From Rhynchosporium graminicola (Eukaryota; Ascomycota; Leotiomycetes; Helotiales; Ploettnerulaceae): a DNA stretch of 64,000 nt. The notes beneath the pieces are model-generated. The model was given only the letters and a program-made list of their open reading frames with translations. It was not told the DNA's origin and ran no database searches. How positions within the stretch are numbered: position 1 is the first letter of the stretch; every line of letters begins with the position of its first letter. Of this stretch, positions 37,897 to 50,300 are shown one piece after another. Position numbers and translations under genes: made by a program. The stretch is taken from positions 1,230,704-1,294,703 of the forward strand of contig FJUW01000007.1 of NCBI GenBank assembly GCA_900074885.1, given 5' to 3'.

Positions 37897-39159
37897 CGTC
37901 TTATATTTGCCTTAGTAGTACTCTATAAGTGGTATATATATAAGATCGATATAATCTCCGCTTTTATATAGAGTGATATAGACGTTAATACCTTATATAT
38001 TTGCCCTCCGGAAGGCGTAGATTATTACGCTAATAAACTCCTCCTACTCTGGAAAGCGTTATATAGTCTTAAGCAATCAGCTAGACTATAGTTTATTACG
38101 CTAAAGGAGGTATTAGTTAATAAATTCGGATTTAAGTTAATCTTATCTGAAAATTGCATATTAGTTAATAAAGAGCTTAAGATTATAATCTGTATATACG
38201 TGGATGATCTAGCTCTAATTAGCCCTGAAATAAGTACTATTAAGTCCTTAATTGAAGAATTAAAACACTTCTTTAAACTCAAGGACTTAGGGCTAATAAA
38301 AGACTACTTAGGTATTGAAATCAACTATAATAGAGATCAGGGCTATATGAAGCTCTATTAAGCTAGCTATATAGAGAAGGTACTAGCTTAGTTTAACTTA
38401 TCAGATTATAAACCGAAGAATACGCCTATAGATTCAAAGGTTAAATTAGAACCTAATCCTAATAAGGCTAATAAGGAAGATATATAATAGTTTCAGTAAG
38501 TAATAAGCTACTTACTATTCCTTACGCTAGCTACTAGGCCTGATATAAGCTACGCTGTGATCAAATTAGCTAGGTTCTCTAGTAACCCTAGCGATACGCA
38601 TATCTTAGCTGTAAAGAATATACTTAGATACCTTAAAGGTTCTATTAAACTAGGCTTAGTTTATATCAATAGCTCTAGTAAATACGTTAGCGGATATTAC
38701 GATTCTGATTATACCGGAGATACTAGTATAGCTAAGTCCACTAGCGGCTATTCCTTCTATATAGGAAGCTGCTTATTCTCTTGGAAGTCGAAGTTGCAAT
38801 CGATTATAGCTTAGTCTACTATAGAAGCTAAATATATAGCTATTAATTCGGCAGTTAAAGAAGCGGTCTATATAAGATAACTTCTTACCGAATTAGGCTA
38901 TTACTTCTAAGAGAGGTTCCCGGTGTTTACTGATAATAATAGCGCTTTATTACTCTCTAAAAACCCTTAATTCTATAAGAGAACTAAGCATATAGCTGTA
39001 AAGTACTACTTTATAAGGGATCTAATTAATTAAGGTACTATAGATTTAATCTATATTAGTACTTTGAAGTAAAAGGCAGACGGGTTTACTAAAGCCCTAG
39101 ATAGGCCTAAATTTAAGGAGTTTATAAAACACCTTAAACTAGCTTATTAGAGCTAGTAA
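37897..39159 (+). pseudogene. Copia A polyprotein, second part: RT and RNase H
   Basis: This continues the frame cut at 27283. RT: ALYSLKQSARL, the catalytic ICIYVDDLALI (about 38190-38215, intact), then FKLKDLGLIKDYLGIEI. RNase H: TRPDISYAV, KNILRYLKGS, YYDSDYTGD, STSGYSFYIGSCLFSWKSK, and the terminal ADGFTKAL block near 39070. Stops at Trp/Gln sites, final stop near 39156-39159. With the first part the polyprotein would be about 1,500 codons, normal for Copia. Confidence 0.88.
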
Positions 39160-39330
39160 TTCAGATTATTATAAGAGAATTAGGTTTATTTAACCTAGGA
39201 GGGTAGCTACGAGGTAGTATTTCTATTCCTTATTATATTTCTTTTATAATAACCTAAGAGTAGTCGATTAGTGATTTACCTTATATAGTTCTGTTTTAAA
39301 ACTGACTATAAAGCTCTGATTAAGGGGGCG

Positions 39331-39807
39331 TGTTAGATTTGTAACTAGTACCTTAGTCAGTTTACTAGTACCTTAGTCAGTTTTGCCTATATCAGCATAT
39401 ATACCTTATACCTTATTAGTATATAGTCTTAGTACCTAGTTCAGTACCTTGCGCATGTACCTTATTATACCTGGCATCTACACCCTGTACCTTATCCATA
39501 GCTTATACCCTGCATACTCTATTAGAGTTACTATAAAGGTTCTCGATAGAGTTTTACTACTCCCTAGTACGTATATCGTACTTCTAGAGGTTTCTACTGA
39601 CGTAGTATAATTCTACGGAATACGCGTCTTCTTCTATAGAGTTCTATATTACGTAGTATAGAATATTCTAGAGAGCTCACATAGCTATATAAGTAGCTAG
39701 AATCTCTCCTGGAGTTAGCTCTCTTCAAGTAAGTAAAGTAAGTCAAATTAATTACGTATTATTCTGTTATTCTGACCTTCGGCCGATTTCCACCCTCAAT
39801 TTTCACA
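39331..39807 (+). repeat. Copia A 3' LTR
   Basis: 477 bp, begins TGTTAGATTTG, ends TTTTCACA, directly after the purine run ending GGGGGCG. The following sequence is interior of B3, not a copy of the left flank. Confidence 0.92.
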
Positions 39808-42800
39808 ATTACTAACTACTATAGTAGTCTGCTATAATCTTATATATTAATCGACCTAACTAATTCTTCTCTTATTATAAGTGAGTTTCCTGCCTTAGTA
39901 TTAAGGATAGTCTTCAGGTGAGATATAAGGGTTTCATAGATCTATAACGCTAACTCCTATAGTACCCTTACTAGTTCCCGCCAGCGCCCTTTCAGCGGCG
40001 TATCGTATATATTACTTACGATATGTTCGCGCCTTCCTTAAGCTAAAGTATAATAATACTTCTATTCTGGAACTTCTATATTTATTTGATAAGCCTAACT
40101 CCAAGCTTTAAGGCGATCTATAGAGAAGGTTTTCAAGGAGTTAGAGTTTATTAAGGCAGTAAGTTAAGATCTTTAAACCCTTAGATACTACTACGATACT
40201 AATATGATATAGGATTTAGATATTCTAATAGTAGATTCAGCGAAATCTGGGTTAATAGTATAAATAGCGTTAAAGTAGATAAAGAAGTTAAATACTATTA
40301 TATAGGAATTTATAAAGAAAGCTATATTTAAGGCTATAATATCTAATACTAAGGGAAAAAGGAATTTGCCTTCTAGTTTAGAGATAGCGTCAGATCTAGA
40401 TACTCCTAGACTCTCTCTAAAGAAGTAAGCCCGTAAGATTAGCTATTATACTCGATCTGCTACTAGAGCTACGTTAGTAAATTTAAATAAGAAGTTAGAT
40501 ATAGTAGTTCTGATTCTAGATATTCCAGATTTACTAGAAGCTCCGGAGACCTTAGGGGAGAAAGCTAATAAAGTAGAAGTAATAGAGAAATTAGAGGTTT
40601 AGATATAGCGTTATTACGAAGTATAATCAGAGGATTATCTTTAGTAATAAATTTTTAATACTAGTATTTATAATAGTTTATTATCCTCTAAGTAACTATA
40701 GTTATCTATTCTATTTTCTTAGGCTTTAATCTACTAAACTAGTTTACGCGGAGGTCTAGGTTTACTTAAGTTAATAGTATAGAAGTCTCTAAGCTTATAT
40801 AGAGCACTTATTAGATCGAAAGCGTTATACTAAGTTAAGTCCGAATCGTAGCTTAGCTAGCTAACTTAATACTTTAGATTATCTCTTAGGAGTTATATAG
40901 CGAGTATATCTTATAACTCTTACTCTTCTTAAGTAGCGATAATCTCTAGAGGTAAGTTTAGTAGCTTCTAACTTAGTAATAAGTTGCTCAAGTCCTTAAA
41001 GAGTAATTCTAAAGCGAATATATTATATATAGAAGATCTAAGAGGTAAATCTAGCTTATAAGAATATCTGATCTTAGCTAAGATCTAGTATAATCCTACT
41101 TAGAGGCTAGATAGCTTCTTATTTAGCTAGTAATTCTTAAGGTTCTTTATAAAGAGAAATACCCTATCTTTAACTTCCTAGTCGATATTACGCTATTTCG
41201 GGTTAGTTATAGCACTTATCTTCTACTAAAAAGCTAGTATATTAGCTTTTATAAACTTAATAGCGGATTTAGCACGTTTAGCTAAGGATTTAATATCGAT
41301 ATAATTAAGCTTCTTTTATAGTATCGATATAGTAAGTTACTTCTAATCCTAGCTATTCTATAGTAGTATACTATATTTAAGAGTATATAGTACTATACTA
41401 ATAGAATCATAAGGTAAGGTTACTTAGATATAGTCTATTATTAGTAGTAGTTCGCTCTAGTTACTCTAGTAGTAATTAATAAAAGGTCTAAGGCGTTAAT
41501 TAATATACTAGTTTATAATCTCTATTTATCTATCGGTTTACTAATAGAAAGAGATAAAGAGCTTATCTCTAACTCTAATTATATAATAAAACTCTTATTA
41601 GAAGAATAAGATAAACTAAGCTTCTTAGTCAGATATAATTAACTTAGGAGTATATCCGAAACGATATATTTATTAGATAAATAATATAGTTATCCCGCGG
41701 GTATCGATATTATAATAGTATAGTACTAATACGGAGTCCTTCCTTAAGTAGTTAATAAAGACTAATAACCTATTAAACCCTTAGTTATTAAGCGAGAAGT
41801 CCTTAAAATCTATAGCTAAGTACTATATAAGATAGCTAAGTACTAATAATAAGTAGAGGAATCCTTATTATTTTATCTGCTTTAGATAAGAGTACTAGTA
41901 AAAGTAGTAATTATAAGTATATTATTTTATATCTAATATAAGTCCTTTCTAGTAGTAATAGATAGAAATTAATTCGGTAGTCTTACGAGTATTTAGATAA
42001 GTAGAAGAAACTTAATCGTAGATTTCGCTAATTAAATAAATATATAATAAGATATAGCGTTATATATATAGATGACTATTATAAAGTAGTAAGCTATTAT
42101 TAATAGTATAGCTATTTCCTAATATATTCTGTTTATTAGAGAACGATTTTCTATTAAATCAATATAGTTTCTCGATTAAATTAAAGGAGTTATATACGAG
42201 TTCCGATAGTATATCAGTCCCTAGTGATATTAAGTATATGTAACTAATTTAATCGATATAATATTTAGCTAATTCCGTGTTAATCCTAAGGTCTAGATAA
42301 TCTAGAGGTAATAGAACCCGAGATCTATTATCTTATTCCTACTATTCTTATATCCTTGAGTCTTATTCCTTATAGCTAAAGATATTAGCTTTAGTATTAT
42401 CTTTATTAAGTGTATATATAATTTGAAAGTTAAATTCAGATAGGAATTCTATCTATTTAGCTTACTTACTAGTTAGGACCTTAGTAATTATAAAGTATTC
42501 TAAGGATCGATAGTCTATATACACGCTGATATAATATTATAGCGATATAAGTTCAGGTCTCTATTTCCGGAAAGACTTAATAATAGTATATAATTCCTTA
42601 TTATAGATCTTCTAGTTTAGTTTATATTTATTAAGAATATAGAAGTAGAATCTAATTAGATATTACTAGTTATCTTTATATAATTAGAAGATAACTCTAA
42701 TTATTATACTATCGGAGGTATTAGTTTCTAGTTTATTTTATAATTCTAAGTCGAAATAATATAGTTTCTATACTAATAGTAGCTATTAATATAACTTATC

Positions 42801-43576
42801 GAAGGATCTCTTATAATTATTAGTAAAATTCTATAGTACTATAAGTCTAATAAGTATTAAGAAAGATTTAGTAATAAGGCCGAAATTCCGTATAAATTGA
42901 TAGTAGTAACTATATAATCCTAAGAAAGATTTTATAGCTATTACTATTTCGAGGTACTTCTAGTCTACTAATAGGATTACCTTCTCAGGAGCTGGCTCGA
43001 TTTCGTTAATAATAATGATATATCCGAGGTATTTAATCCGAGTAATATAGAATTCGCTTTTCTTAAAATCTACTTAGAGTCTAGTATCTATTAAGTATTA
43101 TAATACTAATTTAATATATTCCTCGTGTTTCTAGAGCGTTTCCGAGTATATAAGAATATTATCTAGATAAGTTATATAGAAATCGTTTAAGTAGTCTAAT
43201 AATATATTATTTATATATTATTAGTATATACTAAGTCTATTATAGAGCTTAAAAGGTAATACTTTATATTTATAGGATCCGAAGCGGGCTCGGAAGGTAA
43301 TATACTCCTCTAATTCGGAGTCTATATAAATATAGTTAAATACTACTCGGATATTTAATTTAGTAAAAATTACTACTTTAGATATATGAATTAAGAGCTT
43401 ATCGATCCTAGGTATTAGATACGAATCCTTTCGAGTGATTATATTAAGCTTACGATAGTCGATATAGAAGCGTAATCCTCTATCGGCCTTCTTAATAAAT
43501 AATATAAGTAATATAAAGGGACTTTAGCTAGATTTAATAAATCCCTTATCTAGGTTCTTTATAAGGTACTCCTTAG
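39808..43576 (-). mobile_element. Gypsy B3, left part (truncated copy, interrupted by C)
   Basis: Collinear with the B1/B2 interior starting at a point matching 46268 of B2, so its left LTR is missing and replaced by the A LTR. Compared with B2 it has a deletion of about 290 bp near 40110, at a shared AAGCTTTAA. It holds the antisense frames (part), chromodomain, integrase, RNase H and RT segments on minus. It stops at ACTCCTTAG and resumes at 62525 after element C. Confidence 0.88.
43572..43576. other. Target-site duplication CTTAG, left of C
   Basis: CTTAG precedes the C left LTR; its partner is at 62520-62524. The B3 sequence is continuous when C and one pentamer are removed. Confidence 0.95.
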
Positions 43577-44081
43577 TGTCACGAACCCGGTAAGGTTCTT
43601 AGTATCAAAACCGTCTTAGCACCAGAATACTGATAGTACTATTATATAGTACGTACTAAACGTGTTTTAGTACTAAAGAGAAAGTTAGTACTATAGGAGA
43701 ATAATACTAATACAGTTATAGTATAAATCAGCGACTAGTACTATAAGCTTACTTATATCATAGTAATAATAATATTATAGTTATAAGTAATCTAGGATCA
43801 CGTGATAGAGTCTAGCTTAGAGGGAGTCCAGAAAATAGAGTCGGACTTCATATGAGGGACTCCCTAAGTAGAAGACTCCTGATAAAGGAGAAGGTTCTAT
43901 ATAAGACTAGAACTTCTGCTATTAGATATGAGCTTCGTACTTAAATTCATATAGTAATTCATACTTACTTATAACGTCTTAATTCCAATTAAGAACCGAA
44001 CTTCTTATTTACTTTACTTTATAGCTAATACTAACTAACGAGCTTATATACCGCGTACTAGTCAGAACTAGGAATATTATA
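43577..44081 (+). repeat. C 5' LTR
   Basis: 505 bp; starts TGTCACGAACCCGG and contains a CACGTGA motif near 43799. The end is RIP-altered to TATA. Confidence 0.93.
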
Positions 44082-44089
44082 CTTTAAGT

Positions 44090-45624
44090 ACCTTACTTAG
44101 AGTATTATTAGTAAGAACGAAATAGCCCCTAAAGAAGGATTAGTTATAAGAGAAGGATCTTAAGTTAGTAAGATAGAGAAGATTAATAAAGTTACTTTAC
44201 CTCGAGTTAACTTACCTAATACTTATTATAGAAACTATAATAACCTAGGATAATTTATCTTTTAGTACTAAATATACTTCGCTTTTAATAGAGATAAGTT
44301 CGAAGCAGATTCTCTTAAAGTACTATAGATTACTTTATTTCTCTGCGATACTACTACTTACTAGATCGAACCGGCCTTAAGCGATTACTTAGTTAATTAG
44401 CACCTAACTAGGGCTTATTTTATTACTATAACTGAAAAGAGTCGAGTTATCTTTCGAACTATCGTAAGCTTTACTACTACTATTAAAGGAGTCTTTAGAG
44501 ACCCTAATAAGAAAGAATAAGCTAAGAAGCACTGCTCGGAATTCGATAGTAAGGATCTATTTACGAATATACTACTGAGTTCTACTGCTACTTTATATAG
44601 TTAGACTAGATAGATAGTAGATTAAGAGCCTAGTATTACTAAGGCCTTAAGGACTATATTAAGGATAAGCTCTCTAAGACTAAAAAACTAGATAACCTAG
44701 AGGACTTAATTAAATCGTCTATTACTATTAATAAACGAATCTAGGAATAAGCGAAAGAGAAAGGAGGATACTTTATACTTACTTACCTCCGGAAGCTCTA
44801 ATTTCTATAATAATATAATAAGTATTAGGGAAATTTCTAACTTTACCCGAATAATAAATATAACTACTATAATCTAATAGAAATAAATAGAGTAGAAAGA
44901 GAATCTAAGAGCTAAGCTAAGAAAGATAAACGTCGAGAGAAGGGCTTATATTATACGTATAATAAGCTAAGATACCTCGCATATAATTATTCTCAGAAGA
45001 AGAAATAGAGAGGAAAACCCTAGAATAAACCTAAGAGAGAATTCGGACTAGACGAAAGGAAGCTAGATTACTAAGAAGTTTCTAGCGCAGAATAGAGCTT
45101 ATAGGACTTTATAGCTTATAAATCTAGCGAATAATTCGAAGAGAACTTAATTAAACTTCTAGATAAAGACTAAGAAAGCTAGAGTATTATAGATAAAAGA
45201 AACTATCTATATAATAATCTCCTATATAATAACGAAAACTGGACTCTTCGAAATTATAATAATAAAAGAAGAATATAAGTTTATAGCGGAACTAAGTCCG
45301 ATTTTATAGAATATTACTGAACTTATAATATACTTAACCCGGGTATAAACTATATTATTACTTATTATAATACTATTACTATTATATTCTAAGAAAATAT
45401 AGAGGATATTAAGGAATAACTAGATTATTATATAGCTAATCTCGAAGGAGAACCTGAACTAAAGGAATTCGAATAATTAGATTAGTTCCTTCGAATTAAG
45501 GATACCTAGGCTATTATTAAGGAAATAGAAGAGGAACGCTATTAGTAGAGAAGATAGTACCCTTCAGAACTAGCTACCTATTAAAGAATAATACTAGATC
45601 CGATTTAAGAGCAGGCTAATCTCT
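44090..45624 (+). pseudogene. C Gag with zinc knuckle (RIP-degraded)
   Basis: On plus, the frame reads a Gypsy-type Gag: a segment with YWIEPALSDYLVN near 44360-44400, VFRDPNKKE near 44490-44520, and a former zinc knuckle near 44943-44995, where the cysteines and histidine are now mostly Tyr (YYTYNKLRYLAYNYSQ). Stops at Trp/Gln sites. It is cut at 45624 by the B2 insertion. Confidence 0.75.
45620..45624. other. Target-site duplication TCTCT, left of B2
   Basis: TCTCT before the B2 left end, repeated at 53402-53406 after its right end. Confidence 0.95.
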
Positions 45625-45892
45625 TGTAACGATATAAGACTTAAGGCGGTATATAAGCAAGAATAAATAAGTAAGGAGGCTAAGAGCGATCTTATATAGT
45701 CTATTACGAAGAAAACAAAAAGATAAGGAAAGAAGAAGAAGAGAGATAGAGTATAAGGCACCTTATATATATATACCGGTACTAGTCCGATACTATATCG
45801 GGTCGGATACTAGTTCTACCGGGATACCTATGAACTTAGGCCCTATTATCTATCCTTCTTCTTATATAATATTCAGGTGAGCTATTATTATA
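45625..45892 (-). repeat. B2 LTR, left
   Basis: 268 bp, begins TGTAACGATATAAG, ends ATTATTATA. Confidence 0.93.
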
Positions 45893-46379
45893 TTACCCCC
45901 CCCCTAAGAAGAGCTTAACCCTAAGCTCGGAAGGTTATAGTTTATACTAGAATTAGTCTTTATTATAACTGTTTTCGTCGATATTCGCGTAATAGGCGCT
46001 AGCCGCTCTTTAGTAGTAGTAAATTCTTTATTAGGTTCTAACTAGTTATATCGCTATAATAATACTATATTAGTTATAGCTTCTAAATCGGGCGGTAAGT
46101 AGTATTTACTTTATCTATTTATAGTAGGAGTCGAGTTTAAGTAGAGCGTAAGGTAAATAAAAGAAGGGGTTTATTAATATTAGAGCCTTTCCTTTTTAAC
46201 TACGATAACTACTTTAACTTATAAGTTTATTCTCCCTAGACTACGATATAGCTCCTAGAGTAGGTATCGTTACTAACTACTATAGTAATCTGCCATAATC
46301 TTATATATTAATCGACTTAATTAACTCTTCTCTTAATATAAGTAAGTTTCCTATTTTAGTTTTAAGGATAGTCCTTAAG

Positions 46380-47395
46380 TGTAATATAAAGGTTTTATAG
46401 ATCTATAACACTAACTCCTATAGTACTTTTACTAGTTCCTGCCGGTACTCTTTCAGCGGTATATCGTATATATTACCTATAGTATATTCGCGCCTTTCTT
46501 AAGATAAAGTATAATAATACTCCTATTTTAGAACTCTTATACTCGTTTAATAAGCTTAACTCTAAGCTTTATAAGTATTATTCGGCGTTAAAGAGTAGTT
46601 ATAAGCCTATAAGTTACTTAAACCTAAATATAAGTATATATACTAACGCGTTATAGTTACCTGACTATATGAATATAGAGTATACTATTTTATCCGGGTT
46701 ACTTCCCAGTAGCGAAGCTAAGGACGCGGAGCTAAATCAGAGTAGTATTATAGCTACTTATAAGGAAATTAATCGGATCTATTATCTTACGAAATCTGCT
46801 GCTCCTATTACTACGTTAGAGATTACTACTATATAATTAGTAGAGACTTAAGCTTTAAGGCGTTCTATAGAGAAGGTATTTAAGGAGTTAGAGTTTATTA
46901 AAGTAATAAGTTAAGATCTTAAATCCTTAGATACTAATATAATACTAATATAATATAGAATCTAGATTTTTTAATAATAGATTCGGCGAAGTCTAAGTTA
47001 ATAATATAAATAGTATTAAAGTAGACGAAAGAGTTAAATAGTATTATATAGGAATTTATAAAGAAAGCTATATTTAAAGCTATAATATCTAATACTAAAG
47101 GAAAAAGGAATTTACCTTCTAGTTCAGAGATAGTATCGGATCTAGATACTTCTAGACCTTCTCTAAAGAAGAAACCTTATAGGATTAGCTATTACACTTA
47201 GTCTACTACTAGAGCTATATTAGTAGATTTAAGTAAGGAATTAGATATAGTAGTTCCGGTTCTAAATATTCTAGAATTACTAAGAGCTCTAGAGAACTTA
47301 AGAGAGAAAGCTAGTAAAGTAGAAGTAATTAAAGAAGTAGAGTTTTAGATATAGTATTATTACGGAGTATAATCAGAGGATTATCCTTAGTAATA
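46380..47395 (+). pseudogene. Antisense reading frames in B2
   Basis: The same two plus-strand frames as in B1. Frame one (about 46400-46990) includes VPAGTLSAVYRIYYL, LLPSSEAKDAELNQSS, YYLTKSAAPITTLEI and RRSIEKVFKELEFIKV. Frame two (about 46960-47390) includes LPSSSEIVSDLDT-like and LRALENLREKASKVEV segments. They converge with the end of pol, whose chromodomain reading on minus ends near 47,370-47,560. I recognise no family. Shared openness in independently mutated copies is the main evidence for coding. Confidence 0.5.
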
Positions 47396-47399
47396 AATT

Positions 47400-50300
47400 C
47401 TAATACTAGTAACTATAATAGCTTATTATCCTCTAAGTAACTATAGTTATCTATTCTATTTTCCTAGGCCTTAATCTACTAATCTAGCTTATATAGAGGT
47501 CTAAGTTTACTTAAGTTAGTAGCGTAGAAATCTCTAAGCTTATATAGAGTACTTATTAAGTTAGAAGCGTTATACTAAGTTAGATCCGGGTTATATCTTA
47601 GCTAGCTAACTTAATACTTTAGATTATCTCTTAGGAGCTATAAAGTAAGTATATCTTATAACTCCTACTTTTCTTAAGTAGCGATAACCTCCGGAGGTAG
47701 GTTTTATAACTCCTAGCTTAGTAATAAGTCGTCCGAGTCCTTAAAGAGTAATTCGGGAGCGAATATATTATAAATAGAAGATCCCGGGAGTAAATCTAGC
47801 TTATAAGAGTATCTGATCTTAGCTAAGACCTAGTATAGTCCTACTTAGAGACTAGATAGCTTCTTACTTAGCTAGTGATTCTTAAGGTTCCTTATAGAAA
47901 GAAATACCTTATCTCTAACTTCCTAATTAATATTACGCTATTTCGGGTTAGTTATAGCGCTTATCTTATACTAAGTAGCTAGTATATTAGCTTTTATAAC
48001 CTCGATAGCGGATTTAGCACGTTTAGCTAAGGATTTAGTATTAGTATAATTAAGCTTCTTTTATAATATCGATCTAATAAGTTACTTCTAGTCTTAGTTA
48101 TTCCGTAGTAATATACTATATTTAAGGGTATATAGCGCTATACTAATAGAATCGTAAGGTAAGGTTACTTAGGCGTAATCTATTATTAGTAGTAGTTCGC
48201 TCTAGTTACTCTAGTAGTAATTAATAAAAGGTCTAAGGCGTTAATTAATATACTAGTTTATAATCTCTATTTATCTATCGGTTTACTAGTAGAAGGAGGT
48301 AGAGAGCTTAACTTTAACTCTAATTATATAGTAAAACTCTTACTAGAAGAATAAGACTAGCTAAGCTCCTTAGTCGGATATAATTAACTTAGAAGTATAT
48401 CCGAAACGATATATTTATTAGATAAATAATATTACTATCCTACGGGTATCGATATTATAGTAATATAGTATCGATATAGAGTCTTTCCCTAAGTAGTTAA
48501 TAAATACTAATATCTTATTAAATCCTTAGTTATTAGGCGAGAAGTCTTTAAAATCTATAGCTAAGTGCTATATAAAGTAGCTAAGTACTAGTAATAAGTA
48601 GAGGAATCCTTACTATTTCGTCTGTTTCGGATGAGAGTATTAGTAAGGGTAGTAATTACGAATATACTATTTTATATCCGATATAAGTCCTTTCTAGTAA
48701 TAATAAGTAGAAATTATTTCAGTAGTCTTATAAGCGTTTAAATAAGCAGAGGAAACTTAATCGTAGACTTCGCTAATTAAACGGGTATATAGCGAGATAT
48801 AGCGTTATACGTATAGATAACTATTATAAAGTAGTAAACTATTATTAATAATATAGCTATCTGTTAATATATTTCGTTCCTTAGAGAACGATTCTTAATT
48901 AAATTAGTATAGTTTCTTAATTAAATTAAAAGAGTTATATACGAGGTCTAGTAGCGTATCGGTCCCTAGTGATATTAAGTATATATAACTAATTTGATTA
49001 ATATAATACTTAGCTAGTTCCGCGTTAATCCTAAGGTCTAAGTAGTCTAGAGGTAGTAAAACCCGAGATCTATTATCCTATTTCTATTATTCTTATATCC
49101 TTAGATCTTATTCCCTATAGCTAAGGATATTAGCTTTAGCGTTATTTTTACTAAGTATATATATAATTTGAAAGTTAAATTCGGAAAGGAATTCTATTTA
49201 TCTAGCTTACTTACTAGTTAGGACCTTAGTAGTTATAAAGTATTCTAAGGATTAATAGTCTATATATATACTAGTATAGTATCGTAAAGATATAAGTTCC
49301 GGTCTCTATTTCCGGAAAGACTTAATAATAGTATATAGCTCCTTATTATAGATCTCCTAGTTTAGTTTATATCTATTAAGAATATAGAAGTAGAATCTAA
49401 TTAGATACTACTAGTTATCTTTATATAATTAGAAGATAACTCTAGATATTATACTATTAGAGGTATTAGTTTCTAGTTTAGTTTATAATTCAAGGTCGAA
49501 ATAGTATAGTTTCTATACTAATAGTAGCTATTAATATAAATCGTTAAAGGACTTCTTATAATCGTTAGTGAAATTCTATAGTACTATAGGCCGAGTAAGT
49601 ACTAAGAGAGGTTTAGTAATAAGGCCGAAATTCCGAATAAATTAATAGTAGAACTTATAGAATCCTAGGAAGGATTTTATAGCTATTACTATTTCGGGGT
49701 ACTTCTAGTTTACTAATAGTACTACTTTCTTAAGATCTAGCTCGATTCTATTTATAATAATAATATATCTAAGGTATTTAGTCTAAGTAATATAGAATTC
49801 GCTTTTCTTAATATCTACTTAGAGTCCGGTATCTATTAAGCGTTATAGTACTAATTTAACGTATTCCTTATATTTCTAGAGCGTTTCCGAGTATATAAGA
49901 ATATTATCTAGGTAAGTTATATAGAAATTATCTAAGTAATCTAGTAGTATATTATTTATATATCGCTTATATATACTAGATCTATTATAGAGCCTAAAAA
50001 GTAGTACTTTATATTTATAAGATCTGAAGCAGGTTCAGAAGGTAATATACTCCTCGGATTCGGGGTCTATACGAATATAGTTAAATACTACTCGGATATC
50101 TAGTTTAATAAAGATTACTACTTTAGATATACGAGTTAAGAGCTTATCGATTTTAGGTATTAGGTAGGAATCCTTTCGAGTGATCGTATTAAGCTTACGA
50201 TAGTCGATATAGAAGCGTAATCCTCTATTAGCTTTCTTAACGAATAGTATAAGTAATATAAAAGGACTTTAGCTAGATTTGATAAATCCCTTATCTAGGT

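Larger units (their letters stand above)
23021..39807 (+). mobile_element. Copia LTR retrotransposon A (full length, split by B1)
   Basis: 5' LTR 23021-23494, 3' LTR 39331-39807, same orientation, beginning TGTT and ending CACA (RIP-altered to TATA in the 5' LTR). One polyprotein frame runs gag-protease-integrase-RT-RNase H, the Copia order. B1 interrupts RT at 27284-37891 with TSD CTTAG. Removing B1 and one TSD leaves about 6.17 kb. A purine run TAAGGGGGCG sits directly before the 3' LTR. The flanking pentamers (TTTTA left, ATTAC right) do not match, so the present flanks are not those of a simple insertion. Confidence 0.9.
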
